From: Enterococcus canintestini
GTDB taxonomy: Bacteria > Bacillota > Bacilli > Lactobacillales > Enterococcaceae
Length of the DNA stretch: 64,000 bases
NCBI RefSeq assembly: GCF_001885735.1
Contig: NZ_JXKG01000001.1
Coordinates: forward strand, 1 to 64,000
Reading direction: 5' to 3'
Part shown: positions 26,603 to 35,378 of the stretch, piece after piece
How positions within the stretch are numbered: the stretch's first letter is position 1
Layout of the letters: every line of letters begins with the position of its first letter
Notes under the pieces: generated by a model
Told to the model about the DNA's origin: nothing
What the model saw: the letters and a program-made list of their open reading frames with translations, nothing else
The model's database searches: none
Made by a program: the position numbers and the translations under genes

Positions 26603-29187
26603 TTAATTTTTCCACAAATTATAGATTTCGGTTCTCTTATTAAAGGCTTCTTGTCCACCTTCCATAATATCTACAATCTTATTTTGAATTAGTTTATCAT
26701 CAATACTCCCAGTAGTAGTTTCGATCTTTTCTGGATCATATGAAACAGCGATTACTTGCTCAGAATCTCCCAAAACAGGGATATTCGCATTATGGGTTGC
26801 AAAAATGAATTGGACATCCGGCTTTCTAAGCTTAATCTCTTTAATTATTTCGTTATAGATAACTTGATTATCTAAATCATCTTCAGGCTGATCAATCATT
26901 ATTAAGTTGTTATCTTTTTGCGAAAGAATAAATAGAACTAAAGCCGAAGCCCGTTGACCAATGGAGTGCTTCGTAATAGGTTTTCCATGGTAATTTATGG
27001 TTATTAAATTTGGTGTTCTGATTTTTAGAAAAGAATTGTAATTTTCTCTTACCCTTTGTTTAACTTTGACTACATGTGATTCGGGTAGCACGGAAGATAT
27101 AATTTTTCCTTCATCAAGAAACACATCAATAACTAATGCTGTAAAATCTGGCAGGACTTCTAATAATTGGTTATATCCAGAAGTAGTAACTCCGGTGCCC
27201 TTTAAACTAGATTTCAACTTTGTTAGAAAGGTAGTTTTATTTCCTTTAAACGAAATTGCTAATTGTAAGGAATCTTGACTTGCATTAATTTTAGCTATCT
27301 CACTTTTATAAATATCCAACTCTTCAAGTAAAGCATCATTTCTTTGAGAAATTAAAACTTTAAGCTCAGTAGTTAGTATGTCTTTCTCAGAATTATGACT
27401 AATAATCTTCTGAATAGATTCAATTAATTCAGCTTCCCTTATTTTCAAATTTGAAAATTCATCTGGATTTAAGTTAGGAATATCAATTTCTCTTTTGATT
27501 TCTGCAAATTCTTCTTCTAAAGAAGTCACAATTGAATTAAATGTGCTTGATAAAGATTCTATTTCATTTTGTGATTTCTCAACAATCGTAATTATTTTTT
27601 CAATATCTTTTAGCGTATTAGTTATGTTTTTAATCTCTATTTTTAAATCGTTAAATACAGTAGGTATTTCTTCTGAGTCAATGGACTCCAACGAAATTAG
27701 TTCAGATATATTATCTGACGAGATAATCTCTTTTAGAGCTTGTTTATATTTCTTAACGAATTTATTGATTTTGTCAATAGTCAGTTTATCTTTTTGAAAG
27801 TTTACTTGTTTTGAAAGTTTATCTGATAGTCCTTTTTCTTCAAAAATTTTTATTTTATACTCAATGTCAGATAACGTATTCGATAGATCTGTAACAGAGT
27901 CTATTTTATCTTCCAAGGTTATAAGTTCTTTAATCTTATCTGATATTTCATTTTCAACAGCTAAAGTTTTAGTGTGTAAAGACGGGAGTGCTTCACCAAC
28001 CATCTTATCTAATAAATTTAATTCAAATCCATTATCCATTGAAGAGAGATCTTTTTGCCCAAAGTACAATGGTGATTTTAAAATTGAACTTGCCCTTGCA
28101 CCTATTACTTGATTGTTTGCATCAGTAACGTGAAGCTGTTCACCTAGAATTCTTTTAATTTTATATGATTTACCGAAGTTATCATACAACTTTAAAATAA
28201 TTTGCCCACCAGATCCGAGAAGATTACTAACCACATCTTTTTTGTAATCTGAATCAGATGAAGAGGGGGACATGTCTAGTGCATACCTTATTGCCTCTAT
28301 GATGCTTGATTTGCCGCTTCCCCTTATTCCGATTAAACAGTTTAATTCCGCAGATAAATTAATTATTTGCTTATTTAGCTTTCCACCGATAAACTCAATT
28401 GATTGAATATAACCGTGAGTTATTTCCGGTTTTGTAGAAGAAATTCGATTTTTGAAATCTTTAAAAGCGAGCATTACAGCATCAAAACAGTTATCTCCAA
28501 TTTTTATGTAGCTATGTTTCCCTTTACCAATATCCAAAATCGATTTACAGTCAGAGCCCTCAATATAGGGTAGTTCGTAACCCATCCACTCTTTGATTTG
28601 CCGCATTTTATCTCTAGTTCTACCTTTTTGTAAACCGAGAATTCGAGATTTGAAATCTGAGTGGTTCGCTAACGAGTTTATGAGGCCGCCATTACATTCT
28701 TCATAAAAACCGCTTTTTTGCTCTATGTGCGCCATTAGAATAAAATAGTCTTTACCATAAGAATTTAATGTGGACATTACTTGTGGAAGGTCTTGAGCGC
28801 ATCTTGTATTTTCGTTCTCTCGATTGTCTATGTTTTTAAATACCTCATCTAGGAACTGATTAATTGATTCTTTCTGTCCGTTAATCCAATCGGTATCTTT
28901 AAATACTATTAGACAATGAATACCATTAGAACCTTCTTTAACAGATAGTTCAACACCAGGAAGAAGAATAATATCGGATTTATTAGCTTTTTTTTGAGTG
29001 CTTTGAATTCTCCTAAATCGAATTTATTGTGATTGGTAATAACCCCTAATCCGATTTTTTCTTCCTTTAATTTATCAATATAGTCCGAAACAAATCTGTC
29101 CTCATCTCCTGAATATTTGAATTCTTTATCTTTTCTGGTGTGAAGATGAAAGTCTGCGCGAATCCATTGAGTACCATTTTCAAACAT
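26603..29187 (-). pseudogene. PHP-AAA ATPase (TrlF-like), frameshifted
   Basis: Two adjacent minus-strand frames make one protein of about 861 residues. The N-terminal part (from 29187) has a PHP-type metal site (WIRADFHLHTRKDKEF, VITNHNKFD). The rest carries Walker A GIRGSGKSS, long SMC-like coiled coils, and a Walker B with D-loop (LIMIDQPEDDLDN) near the C-terminus. This matches TrlF-like PHP/AAA proteins common in defence islands. The break is at eight T at 28990-28997 (A8 in the coding strand): one extra base would restore KKKANKSDIILLPGVELSV and the rest. It may be a dead gene, a phase-variable one or a sequencing error. The second frame alone would start at 28777 and lack the PHP domain. 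Confidence 0.75.
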
Positions 29188-29307
29188 ATTTTTCCTCCCG
29201 ATTTTTGGTATGTATATTGATAAATGTACATCATTGGAAACGCTTTGTATAGATGATAAGATAAAACAAATGTGTTTTGCAAATTAGATTTGTGTATTGT
29301 GACCCCA

Positions 29308-29345
29308 ATCGCAAAGATACCTCGTGATTGAGGTATCTTTGCGAT
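29308..29345. terminator. Perfect 16-bp hairpin
   Basis: ATCGCAAAGATACCTC (29308-29323) pairs without mismatch with GAGGTATCTTTGCGAT (29330-29345) over a six-base loop. It directly follows, in the leftward direction, the stop of the truncated membrane-anchor fragment at 29356 and probably was its terminator. Confidence 0.7.
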
Positions 29346-29355
29346 ATTTATAGAA

Positions 29356-29448
29356 TTATTTTTTTCGTTTCCATAAATAAACACTAGAAGAGATTGTAAT
29401 AAAAAGTACTCCAATCAATACTAATCTAGTGTTAGTATAAACCGTCTC
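29356..29448 (-). pseudogene. C-terminal tail of a membrane-anchored protein
   Basis: An open stretch on the minus strand ends in a hydrophobic segment and basic tail (TNTRLVLIGVLFITISSSVY, then LWKRKK and stop), the shape of a cell-wall or membrane anchor. The gene is cut at about 29448, where the methyltransferase remnant begins on the other strand, and no LPxTG motif is left. It is a fragment only. Confidence 0.45.
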
Positions 29449-30067
29449 GTAATAATCAGTTTGCGGTTAGAATATATAAAAAACGTTGTCCGGAAACACA
29501 TGTAACAAATGAAGATTTTAATGAGATAGATAAGACCAGTATTCCAGATATGGACTTATTAGTACAAGGATTTCCTTGTCAGGACTACTCCGTTGCTTCA
29601 TCAGGAGCTAAAGGAATAGAAGGTAAAAAAGGAGTGCTAATGTACTTGCTTTAAGAACAATAATCAAGCCGAATATTGAAGATGATTCATTGTATTTATC
29701 ACAGAAACAAAAAAAGAAGTTTGCTGAGATACAGGCGGATTTTCGAGAGATAAAAATATCTAAAACGGGGCATCCTTATAAATGTGGAGTGGGAGCAATT
29801 ACCTATCCAGACAGTTTGGACGAACCAGCAAGAACAATGATTACGAGTGAGCACACAATTTCTAAAATGAGTCATGTTGTTAAAGATTCGGGGAACAATA
29901 AAAAAAGATTAATCTCTCCTGAAGAAGCAGAATTATTTAATATGTTCCAGGAGAGATGGAAAAAAACAGAGTGTATCACTAATACAAATCGATATTTTAC
30001 GATGGGAAATGCGTTAGTTGTAGGACTTGTAACAGAAATTGGTAAAGAGATAGTAGAAACTATTTAA
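29449..30067 (+). pseudogene. C5-cytosine DNA methyltransferase remnant
   Basis: The 5' part (29449-29655) keeps motif IV with the catalytic Cys (LVQGFPCQDYSVASSGAKG) but lacks motif I. The 3' part (to 30067) keeps motif IX/X (RLISPEEAELFNMF, YFTMGNALVVGLVTEIGK). The middle, including motifs VI and VIII, is missing and the two parts are out of frame around 29640-29660. It is therefore a methyltransferase with a 5' truncation and an internal deletion. No matching restriction gene remains, suggesting loss of an R-M system. Confidence 0.8.
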
Positions 30068-30601
30068 GTTGGAATCAAATGATGTAGAGTAGGATAACTA
30101 AAAGTTTTTAGATAAAAATATTTAATTGTTGAATGCTGTGAAATTGGTTGATAGAATTGAATCGGCTCGCAGGTAATTGACACCATTGCTTTCAAATAAT
30201 TTGAAAGTCAATAAAATTTTTCTTGTTTCAATCTCTTTAAATCATTGCTATTAAAGCATTATGAAGCTGTTTGAAAAAACGGTTGGGCTAACCAGGTCTT
30301 AAGAAAGCTCGTAAAGCTTCATAGTTTTTTAGTATTAATATTTGCTTTATACCAATAAGACATTTCACATCTAAGTTTGTGAAGCATATTCTTATTGTTG
30401 ATACCTTTGTTGATCCTATTTTGATTCGTAGCTTTTAGTGACAATTTGTGGTAGTCAATCACCTTGACAGGCACAATGATCACGTTTGTGGCGTATGAAT
30501 GGACTAATAGATTCCATGATTTGGAATTATTGATATAATAAGGGAAAATTTAACAAAGCAAACGTTTGTTATTGATGATATGTATAGGGGCGTGAAAAGA
30601 A
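30068..30601. other. 534-bp region without clear gene
   Basis: No gene is supported. A minus-strand open stretch at 30319-30483 (54 codons, GTG start, many Asn/Lys) could be a fragment. TGATATAATAAGGGAAAAT at about 30532 closely resembles the repressor promoter at 17373-17389 and may be a duplicated promoter serving the next gene; it is followed by the palindrome CAAACGTTTG. Confidence 0.4.
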
Positions 30602-31582
30602 GTGTCTAAAAAAGCAAAGAAGAGTAACAATCCTTTCTTCAATCTAGCTTCTGAGCAGTTTGAAGAACTCAATGATGAATTTTACAAGAATTACAACAAA
30701 GATTATTATTCAATAAAATTAGATTCTTTACTCAAAATGATTGAGTCCTCGGAATCTTACTGTAAAGGGTCAAATATGAAAGTAGGCATTTTAGAATATG
30801 AAAGATCTTTTGAAGAAGAAGAAATTTTAAAATATGCAAAAACAGAATTGGCGGTAACAGTTTTCCATTGTTTGGAATCTTTTTTACGTTTGTACATGGC
30901 ACATTGCTCTATGAGAGGATGTCCTTGGTTAGATTTAGCGGACATGACCTTAACAAAATATAATAACAACATACAGAAATTGAAAAAGCAAGTCTATAAT
31001 ATTTTTAATTTATCTGACTTTACCGATGATGAAATTATTACTGCTGTATTTTATGGAAGTAAGAGTGTCCCAGCGGAGATTATTGATAAGACAAATTTGA
31101 CTGAAAAAGAAATAGTAGAGCGTTTTAAAAGGTATATTCAATTTGCGGTAACATATCTGGATAACAGACAGGATTATAACTCTTACAAGCATGGGCTACA
31201 AATAACGCAAAAAGAAAATGGGTTCTCTTATGGTGGTACAAGAGGAACGAATGAAATTTTATCAGTACATGGTGATTCATTAACATATTTACAAGTAAAA
31301 AAAGATGACAAGAATAATAAAAGATGGGTTAAAACTACTAAATGGATTGATTACAAACAACAGGCAACACTTATATTCTTTTTTAATCTATTAATTGCTG
31401 ATGTTATTGATATTTGGTCACCTGATAGGGAAAAGTATCTCAAAACTTTCCCAATTGTTGTAACCATTGAAGAGCTTCTAGAAAATCGTGAAAACTACGT
31501 CGGTGGAAAAATAGGCCGAGAAATAGAGGGGTTCCAAGTTACAGAAATGTCAAGGGGACTTCTTTATTATGAAAATGATTAG
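30602..31582 (+). CDS. Unknown protein with HEPN-like motif
   Basis: A 326-residue soluble protein starting with GTG after AGGGG. The N-terminal half is helical and charged. A segment RQDYNSYKHGLQI (about residue 193) resembles the Rx4-6H signature of HEPN domains, and the preceding helices (TVFHCLESFLRLYMAH) would fit such a fold. HEPN proteins are common RNases of defence systems, and the neighbours here are remnants of defence genes. This is a weak motif match, not a family assignment. Confidence 0.7.
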   Translation: MSKKAKKSNNPFFNLASEQFEELNDEFYKNYNKDYYSIKLDSLLKMIESSESYCKGSNMKVGILEYERSFEEEEILKYAKTELAVTVFHCLESFLRLYMAHCSMRGCPWLDLADMTLTKYNNNIQKLKKQVYNIFNLSDFTDDEIITAVFYGSKSVPAEIIDKTNLTEKEIVERFKRYIQFAVTYLDNRQDYNSYKHGLQITQKENGFSYGGTRGTNEILSVHGDSLTYLQVKKDDKNNKRWVKTTKWIDYKQQATLIFFFNLLIADVIDIWSPDREKYLKTFPIVVTIEELLENRENYVGGKIGREIEGFQVTEMSRGLLYYEND

Positions 31583-31863
31583 TTCAGTTAAAGGAATGCT
31601 ATTCTGTGATACTTAATCTGATCGAAAAGTCATCAATTTCAAAGTTAGCAAATTGTACATGACAAAATCGTTTCAATTCGCATGGTTTTCTCGTTAAATC
31701 GATATTATGGATTTAATATTATTTGAAAACAGTTGAAATTTTACAGTGCAAGTTAGGTAATACTCTTTGATATTAATGGCTTTTAAAGCGTATATAAAAT
31801 CTGAGTAAATGAATCAGGTTTTACAAAAACGGATAAAACATCTTAACTCATATGAAAAGTATA
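31583..31863. other. Noncoding right-end region of element 1
   Basis: About 280 AT-rich bases after the last cargo gene, with no open frame of note and no terminator that I can support. It leads into the right-end recombination sites. Confidence 0.4.
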
Positions 31864-31904
31864 ATATACTGGCGAGTATTTTTTGACCATACTTTTGACC
31901 TTCT
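31864..31904. repeat. Right arm-type sites of element 1
   Basis: ATATACTGGCGAGT (31864-31877) is the reverse complement of 15459-15472. It is followed by the two 12-bp units TTTTGACCATAC and TTTTGACCTTCT (31881-31904), identical to 14249-14272. They lie 106 bp inside the right att copy and probably bind integrase and accessory factors. Confidence 0.6.
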
Positions 31905-32009
31905 CAATCAAAATTCACTGGATTGTATTAGATTTTGCAATTTGTCAATAATCCCATATCTAAGCTGTTTTCTGACTATCAGGTAGCACCAGAAATCAAT
32001 CCAGCTCTC

Positions 32010-32045
32010 AATACGGTCTCAAAGATGCAAACGCTGCGGAATAAT
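32010..32045. repeat. attR: right 36-bp direct repeat
   Basis: A copy of 14151-14186 with one mismatch, containing the last 12 codons and stop of rpmE without the rest of the gene. It marks the right end of element 1 and, at the same time, the left end of the older element 2. Confidence 0.9.
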
Positions 32046-32081
32046 TCTAACACGCTTAGAATGCTGTTGTATCAACAGTTT

Positions 32082-32118
32082 AGAGGTTTCTTCCATGCCC
32101 GGAAGAACCTCTTTTTTT
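32082..32118. terminator. Terminator at left end of element 2
   Basis: AGAGGTTTCTTCC and GGAAGAACCTCT pair around ATGCCC, followed by T. It occupies the same position relative to the att core and int remnant as the hairpin at 14211 does in element 1. Confidence 0.7.
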
Positions 32119-32121
32119 ACG

Positions 32122-32145
32122 TTTGAATACGATTTTGAATACGTC
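32122..32145. repeat. Arm-type repeats of element 2
   Basis: Two 12-bp units, TTTGAATACGAT and TTTGAATACGTC, lie at the 3' end of the int remnant. Position and 12-bp period equal those of element 1 but the sequence differs, so this integrase family had a different arm specificity. Confidence 0.5.
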
Positions 32146-32151
32146 CAAAAA

Positions 32152-32425
32152 AATTTGTTTACATAGTTAAGAAGTTTGCAAAGCGGTTTCCGGTTTCTTC
32201 CCGCTTCTTGTCGGTTACATGTGCGTAGACATTCATCGTTGTTTTAATATCTGTGGACATAATTGAATTTGGAATTCTTTAGTGACAGTCTGATTTAAAA
32301 AGTAGGCTACAATGAGAGCATAGTAAAAGCAGCGAGCTGTGATACGTTTTAAGTTATTCTTTTAATAACGATTTTCAAGTTGTGATTTATATAGTCTAAA
32401 TACAGTGGTTTGTTTTCTTCTGCTG
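32152..32425 (-). pseudogene. Integrase 3' remnant of element 2
   Basis: Read on the minus strand, DIKTTMNVYAHVTDKKREET then GNRFANFL matches the C-terminal end of the intact integrase (DIKTTMDIYTHVTKRQTEET), including the Tyr. Further upstream the DNA still aligns to int (about 32337-32425 against 14465-14560), but stops and frame changes break it. Confidence 0.85.
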
Positions 32426-32427
32426 TA

Positions 32428-32737
32428 GCAGTCGATTTCAATTATACAAAAAAAGATGATATGATGAAGAGGATAAAGCGAGAAGTAAAATAAGTGTTTT
32501 TTTTTTTGATTAATTTTGAAGATCAATATTTGGTGGAAAACTAATTAATATTTTGGCTAATCAAAAAAAACTGAAAAATTAATCAATCGATTGTCTGAAG
32601 AACTAACGGGTAAATATTTTGTAGGAAGATTTAATGGGGAGGCGTTAGTGGAAATAATTCAGTCATTAAGATCAGCGTTAATTAATCTGGATAATAAAGT
32701 TAGCGCTTATTAGCTTGAGGATTGGTTTAAAAAGTAA
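32428..32737 (+). pseudogene. Repressor 3' remnant of element 2
   Basis: Aligns to the last third of the element repressor gene (17955-18269): VAVDFNYTKKDDM, NFEDQYLV, NRLSEEL-like and LEDWFKK at the end, with frame breaks and stops. It directly abuts the integrase remnant, so one deletion removed xis, rep, origin and the repressor N-terminus. Confidence 0.8.
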
Positions 32738-32762
32738 ATTAATTAATTTAGGGGTTGATGGT

Positions 32763-33290
32763 ATGGCGTTAGGGGATCAATTGAGGGCGAACCGTAAACG
32801 GATAGGGTTATCGCAAGGGGAAGTTGCAACGCAACTTAATATTACCCGTCAGTCTATTTCAAAGTGGGAAACTGGTAAAGGGTATCCGGATTTAGATAAT
32901 TTAGTGCTGTTAAGTGAAATTTATAATGTTTCGATTGATGAGTTGCTTAAGGAAGATGAAAGAAATAAAAATTGTATCGTAGGAAATAGTCATGATGCTA
33001 TCTTTATGGCGAATCACAAAATAGAATCTAAAACAGAAAAGTATAAAGAAATAAAAAGAGATGATAGTCTATTGCTTATGATACTGGCAATAGTTTCTTG
33101 TGCCATACCGCCTTTAGGAATTATAATCCCTTTGTTGTTGTATAAAAAAATAACAACAACTGACAGATTTCCTAAGTTGCTGAAGTTTGTTTGTATCTGT
33201 TGTTGTCTTTTGAGTCTTTATAATAGTCTTTTATTAGCAAATTCCTGGATTTTTCACTATGGTGATAGCTCTGTTGAAATTATTGAATAG
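32763..33290 (+). CDS. XRE regulator with C-terminal membrane segments
   Basis: A 175-residue protein. Residues 1-60 are an HTH_XRE domain (LGDQLRANRKRIGLSQGEVA, then ITRQSISKWETGKGYPDLDN), followed by a linker and two hydrophobic segments (about 108-130 and 143-160). Membrane-attached XRE regulators are widespread in Lactobacillales and often accompany transporters or toxin genes. The start was set at the ATG at 32763 after AGGGGTTG, since the frame upstream belongs to the repressor remnant. Confidence 0.8.
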   Translation: MALGDQLRANRKRIGLSQGEVATQLNITRQSISKWETGKGYPDLDNLVLLSEIYNVSIDELLKEDERNKNCIVGNSHDAIFMANHKIESKTEKYKEIKRDDSLLLMILAIVSCAIPPLGIIIPLLLYKKITTTDRFPKLLKFVCICCCLLSLYNSLLLANSWIFHYGDSSVEIIE

Positions 33291-33347
33291 TTTAAAAATC
33301 AGATACTTTAACAATCAAAGAATAGGCTATATTATTTGCTAGCAAAA

Positions 33348-33395
33348 TCAAGAAGCTACTCTTATGTCTGAAAGAGTAGCTTCTTGATTTTTTTG
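33348..33395 (+). terminator. Terminator after XRE gene
   Basis: AATCAAGAAGCTACTCTT pairs with AAGAGTAGCTTCTTGATT across a short loop, then TTTTT. A long perfect stem. Confidence 0.8.
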
Positions 33396-33470
33396 TGAGA
33401 AGCAACTATTTATTAACGATTATTTTATGTTTTGAATAGTATCAATATTACCTCGTACAGAGATATTTGC

Positions 33471-33880
33471 TTACTTTTCCAGTGATTCCTTTAATTCAGT
33501 AGCAGTTGGTAATTCTTTATCATCTATGGTTAGATTGTTATAACTTTTAATTGTAAAAGTTCCATCTTTAGATAAGAATTTGGCTATAACCAGATAATTA
33601 GTAAACAGCTCTTGCTGTTCATAGGTGTAAACGTTATAAATAGTCGTATCTTCTATGGCAATTTCAGAGAAACTATCTTTCGCTAGGGGGTATTTTTTCC
33701 GTATTTATTTTTCAATAATCATTTCTTGAAGCTTTTTAGTATTTTGTATGGACTGTTGAACACTGTATTTAGTATCTGAATTAAGTTCATTCTGCTTTTT
33801 GATTGAGAAATGAGCACACAGATTACAAACAACAGAATGCTTAAACTGATTATGGATATAGTGGCTTTCTTATCACTTAT
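33471..33880 (-). pseudogene. Broken membrane/secreted protein gene
   Basis: A minus-strand reading ends at 33471 (KDSFSEIAIEDTTIYNVYTY, then LKESLEK). One in-frame TAA at 33705-33707 interrupts it (MIIEK, stop, IRKKYPLAK). Upstream the membrane segment (IISLSILLFVICVL) is in another frame. It is therefore a decayed small protein with one membrane segment and an extracellular domain. I recognise no family. The rest of 33291-33986 holds only a short inverted repeat near 33350-33390 (AAGAAGCTACTCTT...AAGAGTAGCTTCTT), probably the terminator of the XRE gene. Confidence 0.55.
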
Positions 33881-33986
33881 ATACTAACTAATGTATATAA
33901 TCCATCCACCAATCGTGATGTTAACTTCTTTAGGTGAATAGCCATATATTTTAAATGTTGTGTGCTTTTATTAATTTGGATAGTGA

Positions 33987-34472
33987 TTAGAATCCGGATA
34001 CTTTGAGACTGTTTCCAGAAATTGTAGCTTTAATACCATCTGAATTATTAATATATCCTTTTGTCCAAACAAAAGAATAGCGACTTTCTTTTGAGTTGAT
34101 TATTCGTAAATTTTTTTGAGAGATAGTACCAGTAGTTGGACTTACATTACCTGAAAACACAGAAGTCATTTTACCAGAAGTAATCTTTGCTTTAAAACTA
34201 GCTTTCCAAGCACCTGGAGAAGAATATTTGATTAGGTAAGTACCCGATTTAATTGTTCGCAGTGCGCTAATTGTATTGTCTGAAATCTCTTCGATCGTTA
34301 TTTCAATTGTTCCTTCTTTGGTGGAAATATTAAAATGTTGATCTTCATTCTGTATTAAGTCATAGGATATTTCTATTTCATTTTTTGAAGAATTAATTTC
34401 GTTTGCAAAACTTGGAGAGCATCCTATCAAAGTAGAGACAATCAAAATTGTGGCGAAAAATATTTTATTCAT
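33987..34472 (-). CDS. Secreted/lipoprotein, DUF5626-like
   Basis: A 161-residue protein starting MNKIFFATILIVSTLIGCSP; LIGC fits a lipobox, so it is probably a lipoprotein, with signal peptidase I cleavage after SFA as the alternative. The exported part (GTYLIKYSSPGAWKASFKAK, then TSGKMTSVFSGNVSPTTG) resembles small secreted DUF5626 proteins of Lactobacillales; this is by recollection. The start was chosen at 34472 after AAAGGAGCC, against a longer reading. The function is unknown. Confidence 0.75.
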   Translation of the reverse strand: MNKIFFATILIVSTLIGCSPSFANEINSSKNEIEISYDLIQNEDQHFNISTKEGTIEITIEEISDNTISALRTIKSGTYLIKYSSPGAWKASFKAKITSGKMTSVFSGNVSPTTGTISQKNLRIINSKESRYSFVWTKGYINNSDGIKATISGNSLKVSGF

Positions 34473-34740
34473 CAAAAGGCTCCTTTCTGTGTAATTAGCA
34501 TACATGGAGAAGGGGTTCTTTTACAGCAACTATTTGATGCAACTTGGCAACAAATAGTTGCTATGTTAGAAACAAATTCAGTAATAAAATAAATATATTA
34601 ATTATAAAAGGAAGTATGGGAAAAAGTGCAATCTGTTTTATAAAGTTTTAGATTATCCTAAGAAAGGAAACTAATTTTAGCGGTGATGTCAATAATTAAG
34701 TGAGTGGCGTGTTTGTAAGTATATTTAAGGAGAATGTTAA
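34473..34740. other. Intergenic with hairpin and coding fragment
   Basis: GCAACTATTTG and CAAATAGTTGC form an 11-bp stem at about 34526-34554. A plus-strand reading over it (LLQQLFDATWQQIVAMLE, ending near 34590) looks like the tail of a lost protein. Nothing else is visible. Confidence 0.35.
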
Positions 34741-35175
34741 ATGAAATATTTTGTTAATGATGAACACTGGGACATTGAAAGTTATTATAAAAATCTAGAA
34801 AGTTTATCTAATCGATTGGGGACATCATATCAACTGTTAAAAGATATTTCTTTTCACGACTATCGATTAGCAAAAATAGAGGTAAAAGAGATAAAAAATT
34901 TGGAAATAGAAATTAATTTATATTTATGTAATCCATACGAAAGTACAAATTATGCTATTGTCTGGAAAAATGTAAAAAAATTTTCTTTTCAGTACAATTA
35001 CTTAAAGTATAGGTATGCTAATGTGGATGATTATGTTGTTGATGATGGGTATGGGACTGTTTTAGAGGATGAAATTACCGTTTATGATGAGATCTATTTG
35101 CAACATGAACTTCTTTTCACATCGCGAATGAAATTATATTTGATGGGTGAAAATATTGAAATTAGGCAGATATAA
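34741..35175 (+). CDS. Hypothetical protein, immunity-like size and make-up
   Basis: A 144-residue acidic soluble protein (KYFVNDEHWDIESYYKNLES, then DISFHDYRLAKIEV). It has no signal peptide or membrane segment and a high Tyr/Glu/Asp content. The FHDYRL-type motif near residue 38 recalls small proteins found beside toxin genes, but I cannot name a family. A ribosome site (AAGGAGAATG) precedes the ATG. Confidence 0.65.
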   Translation: MKYFVNDEHWDIESYYKNLESLSNRLGTSYQLLKDISFHDYRLAKIEVKEIKNLEIEINLYLCNPYESTNYAIVWKNVKKFSFQYNYLKYRYANVDDYVVDDGYGTVLEDEITVYDEIYLQHELLFTSRMKLYLMGENIEIRQI

Positions 35176-35378
35176 TTAATTTTAATATTTAGAGATAATT
35201 TTTAGTGTAGCTAGATTGATTATTTTTACTTATTTTGCATAGTGGAAATATGTTGGAAAAATAATTTTTCAAATGTAAACTATGAGTTTCTAATAAGTAA
35301 ACTGTTTAGTTCTATGCGCAAGTATTCATTCATGTCATGATTTTGTTGTAACTAGATAAAGGAAAGAGGTTGAATAAA
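35176..35378. other. Intergenic, probable promoter region
   Basis: About 200 AT-rich bases without repeats or recognisable gene; the ribosome site AAAGGAAAGAGG of the next gene lies at its end. Confidence 0.3.

Noticed and set aside
30319-30483. Minus-strand 54-codon frame as a transposase fragment
   Set aside because: No transposase motif or inverted repeats recognised; kept only as a note on the intergenic region.
31935-32126. 63-codon frame across attR
   Set aside because: Accidental frame through att core and terminator; no ribosome site.
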